DNA of 64,000 bases from DATFTF01 sp963825175 (lineage in GTDB: Bacteria > Acidobacteriota > Thermoanaerobaculia > UBA5066 > Gp7-AA6): assembly GCA_963825175.1 (NCBI GenBank), contig CAWGSA010000002.1, positions 1,364,001 to 1,428,000 of the forward strand. The letters are read 5' to 3'. Numbering within the stretch: the first letter of the stretch is position 1; each line of letters opens with the position of its first letter. Below, in pieces: positions 52,525 through 59,371 of the stretch. The notes below the pieces were generated by a model that was given only the letters and a program-made list of their open reading frames with translations, ran no database searches and had not been told where the DNA came from. Made by a program: the position numbers and the translations under genes.

Positions 52525-52661
52525 CCACGGACTGCGGACTGCGGACTGGAGGTTTTGCGGACTGCGGACTGCGGACTCGAGGCGCTCACGCCAGGCGGAG
52601 TCTCCGCTGGATGGAAGTCTCTGGAGTCCTCAGTCCTCGGTCCTCCGTCCTCAGTCGAAGG
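52525..52661 (+). repeat. 7-bp repeat arms (GGACTGC word) between two dehydrogenase genes
   Basis: The left arm (52529-52580) has two runs of GGACTGC units. The right arm (52621-52657) has GTCCTCA, GTCCTCG, GTCCTCC and GTCCTCA, the approximate complement. Between them lie TCACGCCAGGCGGAGTCTCC-type bases without repeats. Same 7-bp period as the other arrays, with a different word. Confidence 0.8.
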
Positions 52662-52669
52662 AAAGGTTG

Positions 52670-53341
52670 ATGCCGCAGACCCGAATGTTCCGGGACCGCG
52701 TGGTCTCGATGGAGCAGACGCTCGAGCGCGGGGAGAAGCATCTGGAGTTCCTCAAGGCCTTGTGCCGGGAGGTCTTTCCCGAGTTCGAGTATCGCGAGCA
52801 CGTTCTCGACCACGAACGGGACATGTTCGTGATGAGGCTCGAGGCCCCCGACGGTCGGAAGAAGAGCGTCGGATGGACGCGGATGGTTCTCTTCGACACC
52901 GAGCGCCTCCCGGCCCTGGTCCAGGACCCGTCCCAGCCTCTGGCCGTCCGGCTCAAGGACTATCTTCGAGAGCGGGCGGCTCGTCCGGAGGTCGTGGTGA
53001 CGTTCCGCCACCTGGAAGAGGGATGGGTCGACACGCCCGAACCGCGGCGCGACAAACGGCGCCGCCGCGGACGGGGGCGGCCGGGGGAGAGACGCGAAGG
53101 GCCGCGGCCCCAGGGTCGTCCTCAACCGCCCTCGGCGCGGCCGCAGCCTTCCGGACGCTCGAACGCGAACGCCGGGCCGGCACCGCGTCCGCCCCAGGCG
53201 CAGAAACAGGCCCAGCCCGCTTCGGTGGCGCCCGCCCCCGCGGCCGGCGAGGGACGCCGCAGGCGCCGCCGCTTCCGGCGTCGTCGGGGACGGGGAGGGG
53301 CGGGCAACCCGCCGGCCCCGGGCGCGCCGCGGACGCCATGA
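52670..53341 (+). CDS. hypothetical protein with long Arg/Pro-rich tail
   Basis: ATG 52670 lies close after GAAGGAAAGG; 223 residues. The first ~120 residues look globular (EKHLEFLKALCREVFPEFEYREHVLDHERDMFVMRLEAPDG). The rest is disordered, rich in Arg, Pro, Gly and Gln, and ends with two basic runs of consecutive Arg residues. Such tails often bind RNA or acidic surfaces. Its stop overlaps the start of the second acyl-CoA dehydrogenase (ATGA), so it is translationally coupled to it. I do not recognise the family. Confidence 0.65.
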   Translation: MPQTRMFRDRVVSMEQTLERGEKHLEFLKALCREVFPEFEYREHVLDHERDMFVMRLEAPDGRKKSVGWTRMVLFDTERLPALVQDPSQPLAVRLKDYLRERAARPEVVVTFRHLEEGWVDTPEPRRDKRRRRGRGRPGERREGPRPQGRPQPPSARPQPSGRSNANAGPAPRPPQAQKQAQPASVAPAPAAGEGRRRRRRFRRRRGRGGAGNPPAPGAPRTP

Positions 53342-54486
53342 ATTTCGCGCTGAGCGACGACCAGACCCGCATCCGCGACATGGTGCGTGACTTCGCCGAC
53401 AGCGAGATCGCCCCCGGCGTCCTGGAGCGCGAGAAGAAGGAGGGCTTTCCGACCGAGATCCTGGCCCGGCTCGGGGAGATGGGGATCCTGGGGATGATGG
53501 TGCCGGAGGAGTACGGCGGCGCGGGCGTGGACGCGCTGTCCTACGCCCTGGCCATCGAGGAGCTGGCGCGCGTCTGCGCGTCGACGGCGGTCATCGTCTC
53601 CGTCAACAACTCCGTCTTCTGCTATCCGCTCTGGAAGTTCGGCAGCGAGCGGCAAAAGAAGACGATCCTGACGGAGGTGGCCTCGGGCCGCGGCCTGGGC
53701 GCCTACGCGCTGACCGAGCCGCAATCCGGTTCCGACGCGGCCAACCAGAAGACCAGGGCAGAGCGCGACGGCGGCGCGTATGTCTTGAACGGCGCCAAGG
53801 CCTGGATCACCAACGCCGGGCAGGCGAAATGGTACCTGGTCATGGCCATGACGGATCCCTCCGCCGGCACCCGCGGGATCACGGCGTTTCTCGTCTCCGC
53901 GGAAGATCCCGGCCTGCGGGTGGGCGCGCCGGAAGACAAGATGGGGCTGCGCGCGTCCAAGACGGCCTCGGTGTTCCTGGAGAACGTTCGAGTGCCCGAG
54001 GAGCGCAGGCTCGGTCAGGAAGGGGAGGGATTCACCATCGCCATGCGCACGCTGGATCACTCCCGCATCGGCATCGCCGCGCAAGGGATCGGCATCGCCC
54101 GTGCCTGCTTCGACGCGTGCGTGGCCTACGCCCGGACCAGAGAGACCTTCGGCAAGAAGATCGCCGAGCACGAAGTCATCGCGTTTCAGATCGCGGACAT
54201 GACGGTCCAGATCGAGGCCTCGAGAATGCTGACGTACCGGGCCGCGGTTCTCTCGGAGAAGCCGGGTGTGCGCCATTCCAAGGAGACGTCCATGGCCAAG
54301 GTCTTCGCCACCGAGGCCGCCAACGCGATCGCCGCGCGCGCGGTCCAGATCTTCGGGGGCTATGGCTACTCCCGCGAATATCCCGTGGAGCGCTACTACC
54401 GCGACGCGCGCGTGACCACGATCTACGAAGGGACCAGCGAGATTCAGCGGATGGTGATCTCCAAGAACATCCTGGCGGGGCGATGA
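53338..54486 (+). CDS. acyl-CoA dehydrogenase (short-chain type), second copy
   Basis: ATG 53338 overlaps the previous stop; the longer in-frame reading is a shadow. The 382-residue protein has LGAYALTEPQSGSDAANQKTRA, GAKAWITNAGQAKWYLVMAMT and IFGGYGYSREYPVERYYRDARV. The catalytic Glu is in IYEGTSEIQRMVISKNIL. It is closely related to the 51352 protein along its whole length and the two probably act in fatty- or branched-acid degradation with ETF. It overlaps the next gene by 4 bp. Confidence 0.94.
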   Translation: MNFALSDDQTRIRDMVRDFADSEIAPGVLEREKKEGFPTEILARLGEMGILGMMVPEEYGGAGVDALSYALAIEELARVCASTAVIVSVNNSVFCYPLWKFGSERQKKTILTEVASGRGLGAYALTEPQSGSDAANQKTRAERDGGAYVLNGAKAWITNAGQAKWYLVMAMTDPSAGTRGITAFLVSAEDPGLRVGAPEDKMGLRASKTASVFLENVRVPEERRLGQEGEGFTIAMRTLDHSRIGIAAQGIGIARACFDACVAYARTRETFGKKIAEHEVIAFQIADMTVQIEASRMLTYRAAVLSEKPGVRHSKETSMAKVFATEAANAIAARAVQIFGGYGYSREYPVERYYRDARVTTIYEGTSEIQRMVISKNILAGR

Positions 54487-54908
54487 CCGACGAGCACCCG
54501 CCCCCTTCCGATCGACCGGTGCGCGCGGAGGAGGAGGCGGACGCGGACGCCTCGCTCCCGGCGCAGACCGAGGGCCCCGCCGCGGCCTCGGCCGACCGCC
54601 GGAAGGGGCCCCGAGGACCTCGGCCGCTCCTGGACGAGGAGCGGGAGCCGCTCTACCGAGACGAGAGCGGCTATCGGATGCGCATGGAGCCGCGCGACCT
54701 GGCCAAGCTGCGCGAGCTGCCGGGCTCCAAGGGAAAAACGGACCGCGAGCTCGGAGAACTGTTCTTCGACGGGCAGGCCGCCCGCCTGGCCGCTTCCCTG
54801 ACGGGGGACGTCGCGCCTCCGGCCGACGTCCGCGTGGTGGTCGATCCCTACTCCCGGCAGGCGTTTCTGGCCGTGGGGCGGACCATCCGCGGGATCGTGA
54901 GCTTTTGA
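54483..54908 (+). CDS. small hypothetical protein, paralogue of 55016-55294
   Basis: ATG 54483 overlaps the dehydrogenase stop; 141 residues. The first ~60 are acidic and Pro/Ala-rich, probably disordered. The folded part (YRDESGYRMRMEPRDLAKLRELP, FFDGQAARLAASL, VRVVVDPYSRQAFLAV) aligns by eye with the whole of the minus-strand protein at 55016-55294. No known family was recognised. Coupling to the dehydrogenase suggests co-expression, not necessarily shared function. Confidence 0.6.
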   Translation: MTDEHPPPSDRPVRAEEEADADASLPAQTEGPAAASADRRKGPRGPRPLLDEEREPLYRDESGYRMRMEPRDLAKLRELPGSKGKTDRELGELFFDGQAARLAASLTGDVAPPADVRVVVDPYSRQAFLAVGRTIRGIVSF

Positions 54909-54911
54909 ATC

Positions 54912-55003
54912 GTAAGGCGTGAGGGGTGAGGCGTGAGGCGAAGCGGGACGGGCATTTCCAGGGTTCTTGCGCCGGACGTCTCACGCCTGACGCCTCACGG
55001 CCG
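54912..55003 (+). repeat. paired 7-bp repeat arms between two paralogous genes
   Basis: The left arm (54911-54942) has CGTAAGG, CGTGAGG, GGTGAGG, CGTGAGG and CGTGAGG. The right arm (54978-55001) has GTCTCAC, GCCTGAC and GCCTCAC. The spacer is about 37 bp. The array lies between convergent genes whose products are related. Confidence 0.78.
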
Positions 55004-55015
55004 CGCCAAGCGCGG

Positions 55016-55294
55016 CTAGATATCGGCGCTGAACAGCACGGTCGAGGCGCGCTGGAGGTGAGCCTTGCGCTGGTGGGGGTCGACGTGGACGCCGATTTCG
55101 CCCTTGGCGGCGCCCGCGTCGGCGAGGTTCTCGGCCCAGCCTTCGACGCGGAAGCGGAGAAAGTCGTCGGCCAGAGCCGGCTCTTCCCGGCCCTCGAACT
55201 CCGGGATGGCCTTGAGGAGCTCGACGCTGGAACGATCGAGAATGAATGAGTATCCGTCCTGGTCGCGTCTGTAGGAGGAGGGTGGTTTGTTCAT
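55016..55294 (-). CDS. small hypothetical protein, paralogue of 54483-54908
   Basis: A 92-residue protein from ATG 55294, after GGAGGG-like bases. It contains YRRDQDGYSFILDRSSVELLKAIPE, then FRVEGWAENLADAG and IGVHVDPHQRKAHLQRA. The order of conserved positions (Y-RD--GY, L-IP, VDP--R-A-L) matches the folded part of the neighbouring 54483 product. It lacks that protein's acidic N-terminal extension. Function unknown. Confidence 0.65.
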   Translation of the reverse strand: MNKPPSSYRRDQDGYSFILDRSSVELLKAIPEFEGREEPALADDFLRFRVEGWAENLADAGAAKGEIGVHVDPHQRKAHLQRASTVLFSADI

Positions 55295-55337
55295 GGCGGA
55301 GGGAATTTTAGTCGGAGAGGATTGTTTTTCGGCGCCG

Positions 55338-56018
55338 ATGACTCAGCATAACCGAAGGGTCCGATCCGGAATCTGCCTCCTCGCGTTACCCCTTTGTCTC
55401 CTGGCCCAGACCGGCACGCCGGCGCCGGCCGCGCATCCGAGGCTGCGGAATCATTTCGACTTCGACACCGTGCTGGGAGAGCCGGGATACTTCGATTTCC
55501 TCGTGCTGGGCGATCCGGTTCGATCGGAATGGAGGGTCACGACGGGGATGAATCCGCCGTCCTCCCCCAACGCCGTCAGCCAGATCGTTGCCGACCGGCC
55601 GTCCGGATCGATCGCCGCGGCCGTCCGGCGCAACATGACCTTTCGCGACGGGACGCTCTCGGTGGCGTTGCAGAAGGGCTCCGGTCGGGGTGGCGTCCTG
55701 TTCCGTCTGGCGGACGGCAAGGACCCGAAAGACTATTGCGTGGTGCTCGTCGACCAGTCGACCGGTGAGGCTCGCCTGACCGTTTCGCATGGCGGTCGAT
55801 CGACGGAGACTGGCCGGGGCAAGGCGGAGCTCGAAAACGACTGGGGCGTCCTCTCGGTGACGGCGGACGGCCCGAAGATCGAGGCCCGGTGGGACGGCAA
55901 ACCGCTGCTCCAGGGGACCGACCCCAAGCCCGCCGCCGGGCGCGCCGCCATGGCCACCGATGGGCCGGGGATGACGACGTTTGACGAGTTCATTCTGGAG
56001 TCGGCGGACCGGCGGTAG
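55338..56018 (+). CDS. secreted LamG/DUF1080-like protein
   Basis: I chose ATG 55338 because it starts a signal peptide (RVRSGICLLALPLCLLAQ); 226 residues. The mature part looks like a concanavalin-type beta sandwich: WRVTTGMNPPSSPNAVSQIVADRP, GRGGVLFRLADGKDPKDYCVVLVDQSTGEARL and a terminal TTFDEFILES. Related domains bind or cleave sugars, but no catalytic residues can be assigned. It converges on the transporter gene. Confidence 0.6.
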   Translation: MTQHNRRVRSGICLLALPLCLLAQTGTPAPAAHPRLRNHFDFDTVLGEPGYFDFLVLGDPVRSEWRVTTGMNPPSSPNAVSQIVADRPSGSIAAAVRRNMTFRDGTLSVALQKGSGRGGVLFRLADGKDPKDYCVVLVDQSTGEARLTVSHGGRSTETGRGKAELENDWGVLSVTADGPKIEARWDGKPLLQGTDPKPAAGRAAMATDGPGMTTFDEFILESADRR

Positions 56019-56053
56019 GCGAGCGGACGAGCGAGTCTGGCGGCGGGCCGCCC

Positions 56054-57178
56054 TCACCGCCCGACGAAGTGAAAACGGCCGCCTTCCACCTTCAGGATCA
56101 CCGGCAGCTTGTCGGGGTTGCGGTCCGGGTCCATGGTGATGGTCCCGGTCACTCCCGCGAATCCCCGCGTCGCCGCCAGCGCGTCCCGCACGCGTTTGCC
56201 TTCGGTCGATCCGGCTCGGGTGATGGCGTCGGCGATGAGCTTCGCGGCATCGTAGGCCAGCGCGGAAAGCGAGTCCGGATCGGTGCGGTACGCCTTTCGA
56301 TAGTCGGCCACGAACTTCTGAACCGTCGGGGAAGGATCGTCGAAGGAATAGTGATTGGAGAAGTACGCGCCCTCGATCGCCGCGCCGCCGATCTCGGCGA
56401 GCTTGGGAGAATCCCAGCCGTCGGCTCCCAGGAGCGTCGCCGTGACGCCCAGGGACCGGGCCTGACGGGCGATCAGGCCGGCGTCGGTGTAGTAGCCGGG
56501 GACGAAAAGCACGTCGGGGCCCTTGGATCGAATGGCGGTCAGCTGGGCCGAAAAATCACTGTCTCCCTCGGCGTACTTGACCTCGTCCAAGACCCTACCG
56601 CCCTCGCGGACGAAGTTCTCGCCAAAAGCCCGGGCCAGACCGACGCTGTAGTCGCTCTTGGCGTCCACCAGGACGGCGGCGGTGGCGGCGCGAAGACTTC
56701 GCCGCGCGAAGAGGGCCAGAGCCTTCCCCTGGTTGGGATCGATGAAGCAGACCCGGAAGATGTAGTCGCCTTTCTTCGTCACTTCGAGGTTGGTCGAGGA
56801 GGGCGAGACCATCGGGACGCGGTAGGTCTGCGCAATGGGAGCGGCGGCCAGGCTGCGGGAGGAGGCGTTCTCGCCGATGAGCGCGACCACGTGGTTGCGG
56901 GTGATGAGCTTGGACACGGCCGACGCCGCTTCGGATGCCTCGTTGTGGTCGTCCTCTGCCAGGAGATCCAGCCGTTCGCCCAACACCCCTCCGGACCGGT
57001 TGAGCTCGTCGATGGCCAGATGGGCCCCGTTGCGGGAGGAAATGGCGTACGTCGCTTCCGGGCCCGTCAGCGCGCCGAAGAAGCCGATGGCGATTCCCTG
57101 TGCCTGCGGCGGTTTCTCCGCCCCGCACCCCACGGACACCGCCGCCGCGGTCAGCAGAACCAGCCATCTCTTGCGCAC
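56054..57178 (-). CDS. branched-chain amino acid ABC transporter-type binding lipoprotein
   Basis: A 374-residue protein from ATG 57178. A lipobox (VSVGCG) near residue 18 indicates a lipid-anchored protein. The Leu/Ile/Val-binding fold follows: IAIGFFGALTGPEATYAISSRNGAHLAIDELNRSGGVLG, SPSSTNLEVTKKGDYIFRVCF and ALAYDAAKLIADAI. It would bind amino acids or similar small ligands outside the inner membrane. No permease or ATPase genes accompany it, so its partners are elsewhere or it is an orphan sensor. Confidence 0.88.
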   Translation of the reverse strand: MRKRWLVLLTAAAVSVGCGAEKPPQAQGIAIGFFGALTGPEATYAISSRNGAHLAIDELNRSGGVLGERLDLLAEDDHNEASEAASAVSKLITRNHVVALIGENASSRSLAAAPIAQTYRVPMVSPSSTNLEVTKKGDYIFRVCFIDPNQGKALALFARRSLRAATAAVLVDAKSDYSVGLARAFGENFVREGGRVLDEVKYAEGDSDFSAQLTAIRSKGPDVLFVPGYYTDAGLIARQARSLGVTATLLGADGWDSPKLAEIGGAAIEGAYFSNHYSFDDPSPTVQKFVADYRKAYRTDPDSLSALAYDAAKLIADAITRAGSTEGKRVRDALAATRGFAGVTGTITMDPDRNPDKLPVILKVEGGRFHFVGR

Positions 57179-57265
57179 GGCGCGATTCTACGCGGACGGC
57201 GCCTCCGGCCGCCTCCCTACCGGCGGAGCGGGCCGTCGGATAGCATTCCCGCGGAGGGCAAGCCG

Positions 57266-57811
57266 ATGTCGCGAATCTCACGCGTGGGTCGCTCTTCCGT
57301 CGCCGGTGCCGTGAGGGACGGCTTCGAGCGCAAGATCGCGGAGCGGGGCAACATCCCGAACATGTTCCGGGTCATGGCCCACCGGCCGTGGCTGGCCAAC
57401 ACCATGGATGCGCACTTCGCGGCGGTCATGGGGTCGGGAACCGTGCCGCTCAGGCTCAAGGAGCTCTTGGCCGTGCAGACGTCGATCGCCAACGCCTGCG
57501 ACTATTGAACCCGCTCGCACACCGCTTTGGCAAAGCGGACGGGCGTCACCCAAGAGCAGCTCGAGGCTCTGATCGATTTCGAGAGCGGGCCATTCGACGA
57601 AAGCGAGAAGGCGGCCCTGCGCTACGGCCTGCAGGTCACGCGGGACGCCAACGCGGTCTCCGACGAGCTCTTTGCGGATCTCTCCCGTCACTTCGACGAA
57701 GGGGAGATCGTCGAGATCACCTGCGTGGTCGGGATCTTCGCCTACTTCAACCGCTTCAACGAGGCCCTGCGTGTTCCTCCGACCCAGCCCGGCGAAGGGG
57801 TGGACAGCTGA
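57266..57811 (+). CDS. AhpD-like/carboxymuconolactone decarboxylase-family selenoprotein
   Basis: ATG 57266 lies 7 bp after GGAGGG. The frame is open to TGA 57506-57508 and continues in the same frame to 57811 (181 residues if TGA is read as selenocysteine). The TGA is residue 81 in NACDY-U-TRSH, exactly the second position of the AhpD redox motif CxxCxxxH; Cys78 and His85 are intact. Both sides match the family (LKELLAVQTSIANACDY; KRTGVTQEQLEALIDFE). A perfect 7-bp stem with a GGC loop starts 13 nt after the TGA (bSECIS-like). It is probably a thiol/selenol peroxidase or reductase. A nonsense mutation is the alternative. No sel genes are in the window. Confidence 0.82.
57522..57538 (+). promoter_or_regulatory. 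bacterial SECIS-like hairpin inside the AhpD-like gene
   Basis: CCGCTTT-GGC-AAAGCGG forms a perfect 7-bp stem with a GGC loop. The loop begins 20 nt after the TGA, and its first two bases are G. Bacterial SECIS elements need a small apical loop with G in the first two positions at about 16-37 nt, so all criteria are met. Confidence 0.75.
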
Positions 57812-57825
57812 TGATAGGTTCACCT

Positions 57826-57903
57826 GGGCGATTCACCCCCTCACCCGCTCGCCCCCTCACCCCCTCCGAGTCCAGGGCGGAGAGAGTGGGAGAGGGGGGA
57901 AGT
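57826..57903 (+). repeat. C-rich/G-rich palindromic element before lpdA
   Basis: CCCCCTCACCCGCTCGCC and CCCTCACCCCCTCC on the left face GGAGAGAGTGGGAGAGGGGG on the right, with a ~10-bp centre. It resembles dispersed REP-like palindromes rather than the heptamer arrays. It fills the gap between the selenoprotein and lpdA. Confidence 0.6.
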
Positions 57904-57920
57904 GGGGGACGCGCGAAAAC

Positions 57921-59327
57921 ATGAGCTCAAACAAGACCTACGATCTCGTCATCATCGGCTCGGGACCCGGGGGCTACGTCGCGGCGATCCGAGCCTCTCA
58001 GCTGGGGCTGTCGGCGTTGATCGTCGAGAAGGATTCCCGTCTGGGAGGAGTCTGCACCCTCAAGGGATGCATCCCGACCAAGGCCCTTCTGCACACGGCG
58101 GACCTGCTGGAGGAGACGCGGCATGGCGCCGATGTCGGCGTGGCGGCCCGGGAAGTGCGGCTGGATCTGCCCGGGGCCATGAAGCATAAGGAGAGGGTCG
58201 TCCGCCAGAGCTCGAATGGAATCTCGTTTCTGATGAAGAAGAACCGCGTCGAGGTGGTCAACGGCTTCGGCCGGATCACCGGCGTGGGCCGCGTGACGGT
58301 CGCCGCCGCCGATGGCTCCGAGGCCACGTACTCCGCCAAGAACATTCTCGTGGCGACCGGGTCCGAGCCGCGCTCGCTGCCCGGCATCGAGATCGACCAC
58401 ACGACGATCCTCTCCTCCGATTCGATCCTCGAGGTGACCGAGATTCCCAAGTCCCTGGTCGTCATCGGCTCGGGAGCCGTGGGGGTCGAGTTCGCCTCGA
58501 TGTTCGCGCGGTTCGGCTCGAAGACGACCATCGTCGAGATCCTGCCGCGCATCGTTCCCATCGAGGACGAGGAGATCTCGCGGGAGCTGGCGGCGTCCTT
58601 CAAGCGGCAGGGGATCGCGGTGTACGTCGACACCCGGGTCGAGCGCGTCGCCAGGACCGACGGGGGAGCGGAGATCATCGCGCGCACCTCGGGGGGGAAG
58701 ACCGAGACGTTCCGCACCGAGAAGATCCTGATGGCGGTGGGACGGCGGCCCCTCTCGGACAAGATCGGCCTGGAGGCGGTGGGGGTGGCCACCGAGAAGG
58801 GCTACATCGTCGTCGACAGCATGATGCGGACGAATGTTCCCGGCGTCTACGCGATCGGCGACGTCGTCCCGACGCCTTGGCTGGCTCATGTGGCCTCCGC
58901 GGAAGGGGTGGTGGCGGTTGAGCACATGGCGGGGAAGGAAACGCGCGCGCTCAACTACGACCAGGTCCCCGGATGCACGTATTGCTCACCGGAGGTCGCC
59001 TCCATCGGCCTGACCGAGGCCAGGGCGCGAGAGCGGGGCTACGACGTGACCGTCGGCAAGTTCCCCTTCTCGGCGATCGGGAAAGCGCGGGTGTTGAACG
59101 AGACCACCGGCTTCGTCAAGATCGTTGGAGAAAAGAAGTACGACGAAGTCCTGGGGGTGCACATCGTCGGTCCGCGCGCGACCGAGCTCATCGCCGAGGC
59201 CGGCGCGGCCCTGAAGCTCGAGGCCACGTCCGAGGAGCTCGTCCGAACCATTCACGCGCACCCCACGCTCTCCGAGGCGCTCCACGAAGCGGCAGAGGCG
59301 GTGCAGGGGCACTCCATCCACATCTAA
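57921..59327 (+). CDS. lpdA: dihydrolipoyl dehydrogenase
   Basis: ATG 57921 gives 468 residues; earlier in-frame codons lie in the repeat. The FAD-binding loop is LVIIGSGPGGYVAAIRA, and the redox cysteines are Cys45 and Cys50 in GGVCTLKGCIP. The NAD-binding loop is VVIGSGAVGVEFASMFARFGS. The dimer-interface active site ends HAHPTLSEALHEAAEA, with the His-Glu pair. It reoxidises lipoyl groups of 2-oxoacid dehydrogenases or the glycine cleavage system. No E1/E2 genes are adjacent. Its neighbour, an AhpD-like protein, is notable because in mycobacteria AhpD is reduced by a lipoamide system that uses Lpd. Confidence 0.95.
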   Translation: MSSNKTYDLVIIGSGPGGYVAAIRASQLGLSALIVEKDSRLGGVCTLKGCIPTKALLHTADLLEETRHGADVGVAAREVRLDLPGAMKHKERVVRQSSNGISFLMKKNRVEVVNGFGRITGVGRVTVAAADGSEATYSAKNILVATGSEPRSLPGIEIDHTTILSSDSILEVTEIPKSLVVIGSGAVGVEFASMFARFGSKTTIVEILPRIVPIEDEEISRELAASFKRQGIAVYVDTRVERVARTDGGAEIIARTSGGKTETFRTEKILMAVGRRPLSDKIGLEAVGVATEKGYIVVDSMMRTNVPGVYAIGDVVPTPWLAHVASAEGVVAVEHMAGKETRALNYDQVPGCTYCSPEVASIGLTEARARERGYDVTVGKFPFSAIGKARVLNETTGFVKIVGEKKYDEVLGVHIVGPRATELIAEAGAALKLEATSEELVRTIHAHPTLSEALHEAAEAVQGHSIHI

Positions 59328-59371
59328 GGAAGCCGGGGGCCCCGATCGAGTCTCGGGCGGATCGCCGGGCC

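Noticed and set aside
57506..57508. TGA in the AhpD-like gene considered as an ordinary nonsense mutation or gene end
   Set aside because: The frame continues with conserved residues, the position is the redox cysteine, and a correctly spaced SECIS-like stem follows; it stays the alternative if sel genes are absent.
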